From Proteiniphilum saccharofermentans (lineage in GTDB: Bacteria; Bacteroidota; Bacteroidia; Bacteroidales; Dysgonomonadaceae), in assembly GCF_900095135.1 (NCBI RefSeq), contig NZ_LT605205.1:124001-188000 (forward strand): a stretch of 64,000 nucleotides of DNA. Direction: 5' to 3'. The notes below the pieces were generated by a model that saw nothing but the letters and a program-made list of their open reading frames with translations, had not been told where the DNA came from and did no database searches. The translations under genes and the position numbers were made by a program. Positions 1-7,871 of the stretch are shown piece by piece (the first letter of the stretch is position 1; every line of letters begins with the position of its first letter).

Positions 1-596
1 ACGCCGCCCCATAGTCCGGGTTGTCCGTAGTTGCTGTTGTCGATCGGCATACCGTCTACAATATAGAGCGGTTGGTTGTTGCCGAATGAGCCATTACCCC
101 GGATGACGATGCGGGTCGAGCCCATAGCGCCGGTAGTGGGTTTCACCACGTTGATACCGGCTACTTTCCCCGCCAGTCCGTCCGCCAGTCCAGGGCTTTT
201 TACCAGGAAGGCATCTTCTTTCAATTCGGTGACGGAGTAGGCCAGTGCTTTCTTTTCTTTCCTCATGCCCAGCGCGGTGACCACCACCTCATCCATCATG
301 ATGAGGTCTTCTTTCAGCATCACCTGCATGAACTCTCTGCTCACCGGCTTTTCTACTGAAGTAAATCCTATATAAGAGAATTGTATTACCCCGTCGGCAG
401 GAGCTGCCAGTGAAAAATCCCCGTCAGCGCCGGTCACCGTGCCGGATGTACTGCCCTTTATTTGTACGGTTACGCCCACAAGCGGTTCCCCATGCTCATC
501 GGTGACTGATCCCGTGACCGTGATCTGTTGTGCCTTTACAAAAAGCGAAGAGAACAACAGAAATAAAAAAATGAATGTAGGATGCAGATAAATCAT
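1..596 (-). CDS. SusC/RagA-type TonB-dependent receptor, N-terminal part (partial)
   Basis: Outer-membrane glycan importer, cut by the left window edge; only about 198 residues are visible. Translation from the ATG at 596 gives a signal peptide ending near VKAQQ, a carboxypeptidase-regulatory-like domain (GEPLVGVTVQ, DGDFSLAAP, YIGF), then the plug with a VVTALG TonB-box-like stretch, GLAGKVAGI, RIVIRGNGS and LYIVDGMPID. Unlike the two complete SusC proteins in this window it has no STN domain, so it is unlikely to signal through a FecR/sigma pair. An exact TAnnTTTG promoter box lies 33 bp upstream of the ATG, so it probably begins its own operon rather than ending the sulfatase array. The matching SusD would lie off the left edge. 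Confidence 0.9.
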   Translation of the reverse strand, partial: MIYLHPTFIFLFLLFSSLFVKAQQITVTGSVTDEHGEPLVGVTVQIKGSTSGTVTGADGDFSLAAPADGVIQFSYIGFTSVEKPVSREFMQVMLKEDLIMMDEVVVTALGMRKEKKALAYSVTELKEDAFLVKSPGLADGLAGKVAGINVVKPTTGAMGSTRIVIRGNGSFGNNQPLYIVDGMPIDNSNYGQPGLWGG

Positions 597-628
597 AATG
601 CAGGTGTTTTTAGTATAATGATTATCTG

Positions 629-659
629 CAAATATAAATCGTACCCGACCAGTATGCAA
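629..659 (-). promoter_or_regulatory. Bacteroidetes sigma-ABfr promoter for the left-edge SusC
   Basis: On the minus strand the -7 box TATATTTG (629-636) matches TAnnTTTG exactly. A TTG at 657-659 sits 20 nt upstream as the -33 element. Transcription would start near 622, giving a short leader before the ATG at 596. Confidence 0.7.
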
Positions 660-693
660 CGCCTCAGGGACGAACACAACTAATCGGGTACGA
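639..693. repeat. 10-bp inverted repeat overlapping the SusC promoter
   Basis: TCGTACCCGA (639-648) and its perfect inverse TCGGGTACGA (684-693) are separated by 35 bp. The first arm lies inside the -33/-7 spacer, so a protein bound there would affect transcription. It may be a pair of operator half-sites; the regulator is unknown. Confidence 0.5.
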
Positions 694-740
694 ATGGTAC
701 GGGTTAGCCTGATTTTGGGTGAACCGGCAGGTAAAACAGG

Positions 741-1727
741 TCAGAGCGGGTTGGCAGCTACTCCTTCGAAAGTCATCTCTACCGGTTTGATATACCCGTT
801 TTCATCAAACTCCATCTTGTCAATACAGGTCACCCGATGGTCGCGATGAATATTCGGCTCTGGTCGGCGGTGGTATACGATGTACCAATCGTCATTTTTA
901 AGGTTATGGATTATTGAGTGGTGCCCTGCGCCTGTAGCTATTTCAGGATCCTGCTCCAGGATAGTGCCGATCCGTTCAAAGGGTCCTAACGGATTATCGG
1001 CTATAGCATAGGCTACCTTGTAATCGGGGCCACCCCAACCGCCTTCCGACCACATAAAATAATATTTGCCGTCCTTTTTGAACATAAATGGACCCTCTAC
1101 ATAATTCTGAGGAGTTACCTCCTTATAGAGCTCTCCGTCGGGGAACGGCCTGATTCCTGTAAAATCATTATTAAGCAGTACCACGTTACAATGTCTCCAG
1201 CCACCGTAAAACATATAGTAGGTGCTGTCGTTCTCCTTGTAAACGAATTGGTCGATCGGTTGCGCACCATTCACGATCTCGTTGATCAGCGGTTTACCGA
1301 GCAGATCTTTATAGGGACCTTCCGGCCTGTCACTTACCGCAACACCGATACCTCCTGTTTCGTCCTCATTCTGGATATCGTTGGCTGCAAAGAAGAAATA
1401 ATATTTCCCGTCTTTCTCGATCACTCCCGGTGCCCACATGGCTATCTTAGCCCATTTTACCTCTGCCGTGTCGAGGATATTCTCATGTTTTGTCCAGTTC
1501 ACCAGATCGGGAGAGGAGAAACAGTCGAAAAATACCTGTTTTTCATACAAGTCGGAATAGGTTGGAAAGATCCAGTACTGGTCGTCATATACAATCGCCT
1601 CGGGATCGGCATACCACCCTTCAAAGATCGGGTTCCCGGAATATTGGACTGCATCGTTCTTCTCTTTGTTATTCACGCATGCGGATAATAACATGGCTCC
1701 CGCCAACATAAAAAGGATTTTCTTCAT
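741..1727 (-). CDS. Glycoside hydrolase family 43-like lipoprotein
   Basis: Predicted exported five-bladed beta-propeller glycosidase of the GH43 type, a family active on arabinose-, xylose- or galactose-containing side chains. A lipoprotein signal (MLLSAC) places it on the envelope. The three expected acidic residues can be seen: Asp41 in YADPE (general base), Asp159 in QPIDQF (pKa modulator) and Glu211 in VEGPF (general acid). Repeated YYFF/YYMF/YYFMW strands with KDG turns fit the propeller blades. The 328-residue length is normal for a single-domain member. It is the last gene of the leftward array, 15 bp after the nuclease/phosphatase fusion, and is probably co-transcribed. The exact substrate cannot be read from the sequence. 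Confidence 0.85.
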   Translation of the reverse strand: MKKILFMLAGAMLLSACVNNKEKNDAVQYSGNPIFEGWYADPEAIVYDDQYWIFPTYSDLYEKQVFFDCFSSPDLVNWTKHENILDTAEVKWAKIAMWAPGVIEKDGKYYFFFAANDIQNEDETGGIGVAVSDRPEGPYKDLLGKPLINEIVNGAQPIDQFVYKENDSTYYMFYGGWRHCNVVLLNNDFTGIRPFPDGELYKEVTPQNYVEGPFMFKKDGKYYFMWSEGGWGGPDYKVAYAIADNPLGPFERIGTILEQDPEIATGAGHHSIIHNLKNDDWYIVYHRRPEPNIHRDHRVTCIDKMEFDENGYIKPVEMTFEGVAANPL

Positions 1728-1742
1728 TTCGTTTTCAGTTAT

Positions 1743-3593
1743 CTATAATTCTTTTTCCAGTAACTTTTCTCCTGCTGCATTGATCACTTCGACGGTCAGT
1801 TTGTCTTCTCTCTTCTCAAGCACCATCACCGTACCGTCTGGTTCTCTGTTACCTCCACCGATAATGACAGGGAAGTTATTTCCTGTTTCTCCCTTTTCTA
1901 TTACCCGATAGCGGTGCGTATGGGCGTTGAGGGAAATATTAAATGGGGCATCCTCCAGTACCGGTATCCATAGATCGGAGCAGGGGGAGAAGCTATCGGG
2001 CTTGACGCCAAAAATAGGGATATGGTGGACCAGTACCCGTTTCCTGGCATCCTTAAATGCTGTGGATTGCAATTCTTCTTTCAGGAACTCGGCCTGGTCG
2101 ATCCGGTGCTGGGTGTAATCATTCATATCGTAATACACCCAGTGGTCGTCCGGCTTGTCTTCACCGCAATCGAGAAGGACAAAACGGGTGTCACCCAATG
2201 AAAAAGCGCTGTAGGAGCGACCACCCATTCTCCCGAGATAGTCCCACAAGTGGAGGGAGTATTCTCCTCGTGTTTCGTGGTTTCCCCTGATAAATATGGA
2301 GGGTATCTCGTCACTTTTGATCCTGGGCGTATAGGTGAGCAGCCTGTCCACAATATCACTTTCCACCTCTACATCATCAAAACAGTCGCCGTTAAAGATG
2401 ACCAGGTCATAAGGCTTATCCTCTACCAGAGAATGCAGTTTATTGAACATCTCCATATTACTGTGGATGTCGTTGTATACGATCACACGGAAATCTTTCA
2501 TGTCATCACTCCAGGTGGTGAATGATTTGATATCGGATCTTACGGTGTCTCCAAACTCCTTGTAATAGCTGGAATATCGGGTGACTTCCTGGGATACGAC
2601 CCGGTAATAGTATCGTGTACCCGGTTGCAGGTCGGTAAGGCGTACCCGGTTGATCTTGTTGTTCGCAACCATAACTCCTTCGATGAAAGTGCGCGCCCGT
2701 TTCAGGTTATTGGGATCTGTGCCGTATTCCACCCAACTTCTCGCCGGCACATTGGTCAGCCACATCACGGTCATCTCGTCGGTGCCGGGGTTCTGCAGGT
2801 AAGGGATGGTGCGCATTACTTCAGATGCGGGTGTTTTCAGGCGGATATCCACAAACAGAGGTCTATGGTCTGATGCTACCTGCTCATCGATTACGTGAGC
2901 CCTGTATTTCGCATAGGTCTCGCCTTTGGCCGTATATCCCAGTATGTAATCAATTGTTGACCGGGGATTGACCGATGGGGAGGTGGGCTGTTTAGGATTG
3001 GAGAGGATCTGCCACTTATCCTGCAGGAATGTGATAGGTTCGGAATCAGGAGTGGCATTGAGATCTCCCATCAGAAATACCGGTTTGTCGTATATTTCTA
3101 CGGCATCGGTAATGATCTTAACCGATTCGAGCCGTTCTTCGTTGGTAAGCGACAGGTGTGTATTGACTACTATGTATTTATCGAGTTCCACTATCAATGC
3201 GGTGCGAGCTTCTTTGGCTCCCGGAAGAGCAATCTTTTTTACTGCGAGAGGCTTTTCCCGTGTCAGAATGCCGTTCCCGTACTTCCCTCCGTCGTGCAGG
3301 ATGGAATAACCGAAGGTAGCATACATGCCGGTTTGTTCCGAGAGTAATTGCAGGATATCGATATTGCCGCTTCTGACCACTACACTGTCTACCTCCTGTA
3401 ATCCCACCACTTCGGGGTTGATGTCAATGATCAGTTTGCCGATCCGTTCAATATCTATTTTGCCGTCCATCCCTTCACCGTGATGGATATTGTAACTCAT
3501 AAGACGGTGTGTATTTTCCCGCTGTGGAAATGTTTGTGCCCCTGAATGGAACAGAACGAGGCTGAAGATTGATAAAAAGACTATTTTTTTCAT
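1743..3593 (-). CDS. Exported endonuclease/exonuclease/phosphatase domain fused to purple-acid-phosphatase-like metallophosphoesterase
   Basis: A 616-residue two-enzyme fusion. I take the ATG at 3593 because it begins a clean signal peptide (MKKIVFLSIF to HSGAQ); the ORF is open 11 codons further upstream. Residues about 28-252 are an EEP (DNase I-like) domain with Asn35, LQEVD (Glu67), GDLNA (Asp177, Asn179) and SDHRP (Asp242, His243). Residues about 258-360 resemble the beta-sandwich N-domain of purple acid phosphatases. Residues about 368-600 are a calcineurin-like phosphoesterase with NDIH (375/377), NGDCFDD (403), RGNHE (438-439), VHHIP and NAHTH (558/560). Both active sites look complete. 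It may release phosphate from phosphorylated glycans, nucleic acids or phospholipid-like substrates. It lies between a sulfatase and a GH43 gene. Confidence 0.8.
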   Translation of the reverse strand: MKKIVFLSIFSLVLFHSGAQTFPQRENTHRLMSYNIHHGEGMDGKIDIERIGKLIIDINPEVVGLQEVDSVVVRSGNIDILQLLSEQTGMYATFGYSILHDGGKYGNGILTREKPLAVKKIALPGAKEARTALIVELDKYIVVNTHLSLTNEERLESVKIITDAVEIYDKPVFLMGDLNATPDSEPITFLQDKWQILSNPKQPTSPSVNPRSTIDYILGYTAKGETYAKYRAHVIDEQVASDHRPLFVDIRLKTPASEVMRTIPYLQNPGTDEMTVMWLTNVPARSWVEYGTDPNNLKRARTFIEGVMVANNKINRVRLTDLQPGTRYYYRVVSQEVTRYSSYYKEFGDTVRSDIKSFTTWSDDMKDFRVIVYNDIHSNMEMFNKLHSLVEDKPYDLVIFNGDCFDDVEVESDIVDRLLTYTPRIKSDEIPSIFIRGNHETRGEYSLHLWDYLGRMGGRSYSAFSLGDTRFVLLDCGEDKPDDHWVYYDMNDYTQHRIDQAEFLKEELQSTAFKDARKRVLVHHIPIFGVKPDSFSPCSDLWIPVLEDAPFNISLNAHTHRYRVIEKGETGNNFPVIIGGGNREPDGTVMVLEKREDKLTVEVINAAGEKLLEKEL

Positions 3594-3640
3594 CGGATTG
3601 TACATTACTTTTAGAATAAAGGACAAAGACTTTTATAAAA

Positions 3641-3675
3641 CTAAAAACTAAAAACTAAAAACTAAAAACTAAAAA
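3641..3675. repeat. Tandem 7-bp repeat, five copies
   Basis: Five perfect copies of CTAAAAA lie in the 137-bp gap upstream of the nuclease/phosphatase fusion. Such a short tandem is prone to slippage. No promoter box is visible within it. Confidence 0.85.
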
Positions 3676-3700
3676 TTACTAACTGTCAAATCATGAAATC

Positions 3701-3734
3701 AATAAATTGGCACATTAGCATATTGGCTCATTAA
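3701..3734. repeat. Word-like intergenic repeat related to 59472-59532
   Basis: Read on the minus strand this gives AATGAGCCAATATGCTAATG then TGCCAATTTATT. Near-identical words (AATGTGCCAAT, CAATATGCCAAT, GTGCTAATTTGT) recur at 59472-59532. It overlaps the stop codon of the upstream sulfatase. Confidence 0.55.
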
Positions 3735-5320
3735 TTCTGGTGTTCGAGATATTCTTTCAGGAATTTTTCATTGAGTTCGTTACTATCTCCATAGTACACC
3801 CGTAACTCTTCCAATCTCTTATGGAGCATATCGCGTACTTCGGCATAGGCCGGATCATCATAGATATTCCTCATTTCCATAGGATCTGTTTCCAGGTCAT
3901 ACATTTCCCATTCGTCTATATCATAGTAAAAATGCATCAACTTGTATCGTTCAGTTGCTACACCATAATGCCGCTTCACCATGTGTACCGATGGGAATTC
4001 GTAATAAGTGTAATAGACGGCATCTCGCCACTTGTCGGTTTTTCCTGCTACCACTTGTCGGAAAGATTCTCCCTGCATCTCTTCCGGTACTTCGATCCCT
4101 GCATAATCAAGGAAAGTAGGAGCAAAGTCAAGATTCTGGACTAATGCGTCTATGACAGTTCCGGATTTTATCTCTTTGGGATAGCGCATCAACAACGGAG
4201 TTCTGAATGACTCTTCATACATGAACCGCTTGTCGAACCAACCGTGCTCCCCAAGGTAAAAACCCTGGTCGGAGGTATAGACCACGATGGTGTTTTCTGC
4301 GAGGCCTGCTTCCTCAAGATAATCAAGTAATTCTCCTACGCCATCATCGATTGATTTGATAGTGCGCAGGTAATCTTTGATATAACGGTTGTATTTCCAC
4401 AAGGCGATTTCTTTATCCGTAAGGCTGTGGTATTTCGCTTTGAACTCTTCGTTTTCAGGTGTATAGGCGGAAAGCCAGTCTTCACGCTGCTTATCATTGA
4501 AGCGATTCAATTCATGATGAAATCCGGTACTGTCGCCATAAGGGTCGACGATCATTTTAAAGTCGTGTCCCCACATGGCATGGCCGTGAACCTGCATCTC
4601 CTGTTCCTTAGCAGCTCTTCCGCGACCTTCGTAATTATCGAAGAAATTGGCCGGCGGTTCAAAAGTGACATCATCATAGAGGGTGAGGTACTTGGGCGCC
4701 GGTTGCCAATTGCGATGGGGGGCCTTCTGGTGATACAACACACAGAACGGCTTATTGGGATCACGTTTATTTTTCAGCCAGTCGAGGGTGGTTTCGGTGA
4801 TGATTTCAGTGCAATATCCTTCCTTGCGGACCCTTTCACCATCGATCAGAAAATCGGGATTGTAATATTGTCCCTGTCCCGGAAGCACCATGGAGAAGTC
4901 AAATCCTTGTGGTATGCCGTCGAGGTGTATCTTACCGATCATGGCGGTTTGATAACCGTTAGCCTGCATCAGTTTCGGGAAGTTGGGCTGATTCCAGTCA
5001 AAGGGTCGGTTGTTATCGACCTTACCATTCACAAAACTGTGCTTTCCGGTAAGCAGGACCGCGCGGCTGGGTGCACTGATGGAGTTGGTAACTGTTGACC
5101 GGGAAAACAGAGCTCCTTCTTCTGCAAGCCTATCTATATTGGGTGTTTCGTTCAGTCCGTAGCCATAAGCGCTGATTGCCTGATAGGCATGGTCGTCGCT
5201 CATAATGAAAATGATGTTCGGCTGTTGAGGCTCTTTCTCCTGGTTCTGGCAGGCACCTAGCAGTGCCAGCGAACTGATACCCGCCCATTTTGCCGGAATA
5301 ATCAAATTATATCGTTTCAT
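3731..5320 (-). CDS. Sulfatase, S1 family, lipoprotein, serine-type
   Basis: Predicted type I sulfatase releasing sulfate from a glycan. A lipobox (LLGAC, Cys24) anchors it. Metal ligands Asp42-Asp43 follow IIFIMS. The formylglycine motif is Ser82-Ala-Pro-Ser-Arg86 followed by AVLLTG, so a serine rather than cysteine would be converted to the catalytic formylglycine. The C-terminal half has YTSDQGFYLGEHGW and DKRFMYEESFRTPLL, an arrangement I associate with N-acetylglucosamine-6-sulfatase-like members, but the subfamily is uncertain. The 529-residue length is normal. It stands in a run of sulfatase and phosphatase genes and probably belongs to the same transcription unit. Confidence 0.9.
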   Translation of the reverse strand: MKRYNLIIPAKWAGISSLALLGACQNQEKEPQQPNIIFIMSDDHAYQAISAYGYGLNETPNIDRLAEEGALFSRSTVTNSISAPSRAVLLTGKHSFVNGKVDNNRPFDWNQPNFPKLMQANGYQTAMIGKIHLDGIPQGFDFSMVLPGQGQYYNPDFLIDGERVRKEGYCTEIITETTLDWLKNKRDPNKPFCVLYHQKAPHRNWQPAPKYLTLYDDVTFEPPANFFDNYEGRGRAAKEQEMQVHGHAMWGHDFKMIVDPYGDSTGFHHELNRFNDKQREDWLSAYTPENEEFKAKYHSLTDKEIALWKYNRYIKDYLRTIKSIDDGVGELLDYLEEAGLAENTIVVYTSDQGFYLGEHGWFDKRFMYEESFRTPLLMRYPKEIKSGTVIDALVQNLDFAPTFLDYAGIEVPEEMQGESFRQVVAGKTDKWRDAVYYTYYEFPSVHMVKRHYGVATERYKLMHFYYDIDEWEMYDLETDPMEMRNIYDDPAYAEVRDMLHKRLEELRVYYGDSNELNEKFLKEYLEHQN

Positions 5321-5337
5321 TGCGTTTGTATTAAAAG

Positions 5338-5400
5338 TTCAATAAAATTGGTCGTTTTGAGTAGCCTTCACTCCTCAATTTTCAATTCTGCGCTCGGCAA
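5338..5400 (-). repeat. Dispersed intergenic repeat, copy A (truncated)
   Basis: The stretch GTTCAATAAAATTGG then TCGTTTTGAGTAGCCTTCAC, CTCCTCAATTTTCAATTCT matches copy C at 47879-47980 closely but lacks part of the middle. It lies in the gap between two sulfatase genes. Confidence 0.65.
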
Positions 5401-5414
5401 AACAAATAAATTTG

Positions 5415-6863
5415 TTATTGTCCGGAAATTCTTCCCGGTTGTCTGCGGTTGCTTCCCTCATTTCCAGTGAGATCATCACCCAGATCCTGTCGTGCTACGT
5501 TGGCAATTTGTTCAAGCTTTCCTACAATATCGGGATAAGTCCCGCTCACATCATAGCGTTCACCGGGATCTCGTCGCAGATCGTAGAGTGCACCGGGGAA
5601 GGGGTATCCCTCTTTTACTTTTCCCGGCTTTCCTTCATTGCCCGGTTGTGATCCTTCGTAGCTTCTTCCCGGGTGCGGGTAAACCAATTTCCAATCTCCG
5701 TGTCTGACTGCTTCCAGGCTGTTCTGCCGGTAGTAATAGTAGAAAGTTTCTCTCGGCTTAGCTTCTACATCTCCTTTGAGTATAGGTAGGAGGCTGACAC
5801 CGTCGATAATATGTTCAGGCAGAGGAGCACTTGTTATCTCCGCCAGAGTGGGAAGGATATCAATACCTGAAGCGAGACTGTTGGAAATGCCTCCTTCGGG
5901 TATTACACCTCGCCACATCATAATACAGGGCACGCGCTGTCCCCCTTCGAATGTAGTCCCTTTCCCTTCGCGATAACCGGCAGTACTTCCTGCGTGATTG
6001 CCATAGTTGAGCCAGGGTCCATTATCGGAGGTGAAAATTACGAGTGTCTGTTTATCCAGGCCGGTCTCTTCCAATGTTTTTATGATTTCTCCCACGCTCC
6101 AGTCGATCTCCATCATCACGTCACCGTATAGACCCTGCTCTGATTTTCCTTTGAATTTATCGGAAACATAGAGAGGTACATGTGGCATCGGATGGGCCAG
6201 ATAGATAAAGAAAGGATTGTCATGTTTTTTTTTGATAAAATCGACGGTGCGATAGGTGAAGTCGGTGGTAAATTGGGCCTGATCGTCAGGTGAAACCGCC
6301 GGATTCACGATCTCCTTATTTTCGAACAGAGGCAGGTCGGGATATGTGCCTGTCGGGTGCAGTGGCCACATATCGTTGGAGTAGGGGATACCATAAAACT
6401 CATCGAACCCGTGATTGGTGGGCAGGAATTGGGACTGAACTCCCAAATGCCATTTACCGTAGGCTGCGGTGGCATATCCTTTCTCTTTAAGTAATTCGGC
6501 AATGGTCACTTCATCGTCAGAGATCCCGATCCCTGAAGTGGGTCCTAATGCACCGGCAAACCCGACACGGTTTGGGTAGCATCCCGTAAGCAGACCGGCG
6601 CGGGAAGCACTCGATACCGCCTGTGGCGAATAATAATGAGTGAAGAAGAGCCCTTCATTGGCCATCCTGTCGATATGAGGTGTCTTATATCCTGTAGCTC
6701 CGGTGAGAGACAAGTCTCCATATCCCATATCGTCGAGATGGATCAGTATCACATTGGGTAACTCTTTACCTGCTTTCTCTGATTGTTGAGAGGGGGTGCA
6801 AGCGACAGCGGCTGAAAGAGCTGCCCCCCATACACCTACCCTTATCTTTGATTTTCTTTCCAT
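5415..6863 (-). CDS. Arylsulfatase A-like sulfatase, lipoprotein, with SSASR active-site motif
   Basis: Predicted S1 sulfatase. The frame is open to 6911, but the ATG at 6863 starts a proper lipoprotein signal (VGVWGAALSAAVAC, Cys22) and falls 11 bp after the upstream stop, so I use it. Metal ligands Asp44-Asp45 lie in HLDDMGYGDLS. The formylglycine motif reads Ser84-Ser-Ala-Ser-Arg88: the usual proline is alanine, while serine, arginine and the following LLTG are kept. YGKWHLG and FTSDNGPWLNYGNHAG are typical of arylsulfatase A relatives. The substrate is unknown. The gene is tightly linked to the phosphodiesterase gene upstream and is likely co-translated or co-transcribed with it. Confidence 0.9.
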   Translation of the reverse strand: MERKSKIRVGVWGAALSAAVACTPSQQSEKAGKELPNVILIHLDDMGYGDLSLTGATGYKTPHIDRMANEGLFFTHYYSPQAVSSASRAGLLTGCYPNRVGFAGALGPTSGIGISDDEVTIAELLKEKGYATAAYGKWHLGVQSQFLPTNHGFDEFYGIPYSNDMWPLHPTGTYPDLPLFENKEIVNPAVSPDDQAQFTTDFTYRTVDFIKKKHDNPFFIYLAHPMPHVPLYVSDKFKGKSEQGLYGDVMMEIDWSVGEIIKTLEETGLDKQTLVIFTSDNGPWLNYGNHAGSTAGYREGKGTTFEGGQRVPCIMMWRGVIPEGGISNSLASGIDILPTLAEITSAPLPEHIIDGVSLLPILKGDVEAKPRETFYYYYRQNSLEAVRHGDWKLVYPHPGRSYEGSQPGNEGKPGKVKEGYPFPGALYDLRRDPGERYDVSGTYPDIVGKLEQIANVARQDLGDDLTGNEGSNRRQPGRISGQ

Positions 6864-6874
6864 TTTATATGTTA

Positions 6875-7804
6875 TCAGTAGAATACCTGTTTCATAGAAC
6901 GCCCAACCCATACTTGTGGTGGACCTAAATGAAATATGTCGGCGATGGTGGGTGCGACGTCAAACTGCATCATGCTTTCCTGAAATTCACCTCCCTGCTG
7001 AATACCCTTACCTGCAATGATAAAGGGTGTTTCCATTTCCATCATTGTTATGCCTCCATGTCCTTTATCTATACCTCCATGGTCTGAAGTGACAATGATG
7101 ATGCTATTGTCATACATGCCTGTTTCTTTCATGGCGTTAATTATCTCACCTATCTGGTCATCCAACTCTTTCAATTTGGCATAATAGCCGGGTGTATCAT
7201 GTCCATCTGCATGACCCACATCATCCGGACTGTCATAGATAAACGCTGCCAGTGTCGGCTTTTTTTCTTTGACATATTTTACGGCAAATCTGGTGAGTTC
7301 TGTGTTCAGCTTGTTGTCGTTGGGGACATTGCGATAGTAATTCAGAGAAAGTGTATCTATCAGGTATTTAATCCCATCCCATTCATATATTGCTCCTATT
7401 TCAGCTTCGGGAGCAGCTTCCTTCAGTAGATTAAAGATGTTGGGAAACATCCCATTCCGGTTTAACTCGCGGGAGGGAAGATCGGGTGTCTGAGACCCCC
7501 AGGTGGTGTATCCGTGTAACTCCGGCCCCGCTCCCATAAACATAGATGCCCAGTTTACCGCACTTGATGAAGGAAGTACTGTCCGTTTTTGCAGGGTGTA
7601 ACTACCTTCTTTCATCAGTTGTTTCACATTAGGCATATCTGCTTTTTCTACACTATAGCTGCCCCATCCATCTAGTCCGATGAAAACTACATGTTGGGCT
7701 TTCCACGCAGGGGTATTATCTTCGCCGGTGCCTGACCCACATCCTGCCAACGAAAAAATAAAAAGTAACAGAAGAACACCAATAATAGGATTGATTTTTT
7801 GCAT
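6875..7804 (-). CDS. Alkaline-phosphatase-superfamily type I phosphodiesterase/nucleotide pyrophosphatase-like lipoprotein
   Basis: A 309-residue exported protein with lipobox SLAGC (Cys22). The fold belongs to the alkaline phosphatase superfamily: FIGLDGWGS gives the first metal Asp45, PSSSAVNW (79-81) supplies a serine nucleophile candidate, DSPDDVGHADGH (191-202) and SDHGGIDKGHGG (241-249) give the remaining metal ligands. It resembles nucleotide pyrophosphatase/phosphodiesterases more than sulfatases because the C/S-x-P-x-R motif is absent. In this context it could remove a phosphodiester substituent from a glycan. It could also be a phosphonate monoester hydrolase-like enzyme. It lies 11 bp upstream of a sulfatase gene. 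Confidence 0.8.
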   Translation of the reverse strand: MQKINPIIGVLLLLFIFSLAGCGSGTGEDNTPAWKAQHVVFIGLDGWGSYSVEKADMPNVKQLMKEGSYTLQKRTVLPSSSAVNWASMFMGAGPELHGYTTWGSQTPDLPSRELNRNGMFPNIFNLLKEAAPEAEIGAIYEWDGIKYLIDTLSLNYYRNVPNDNKLNTELTRFAVKYVKEKKPTLAAFIYDSPDDVGHADGHDTPGYYAKLKELDDQIGEIINAMKETGMYDNSIIIVTSDHGGIDKGHGGITMMEMETPFIIAGKGIQQGGEFQESMMQFDVAPTIADIFHLGPPQVWVGRSMKQVFY

Positions 7805-7871
7805 AGGATTGATTTTTATAGAGAAATAACCTTTTTGTTTGCGGCGGGAATGGCCTGTTGGTATGCTATTT

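Noticed and set aside
3641-3675. CRISPR-like array
   Set aside because: The unit is 7 bp with no spacers; it is a simple tandem repeat.
4427-5098. 223-codon plus-strand ORF
   Set aside because: It is antisense to the well-supported sulfatase at 3731-5320 and shows no domain or signal peptide.
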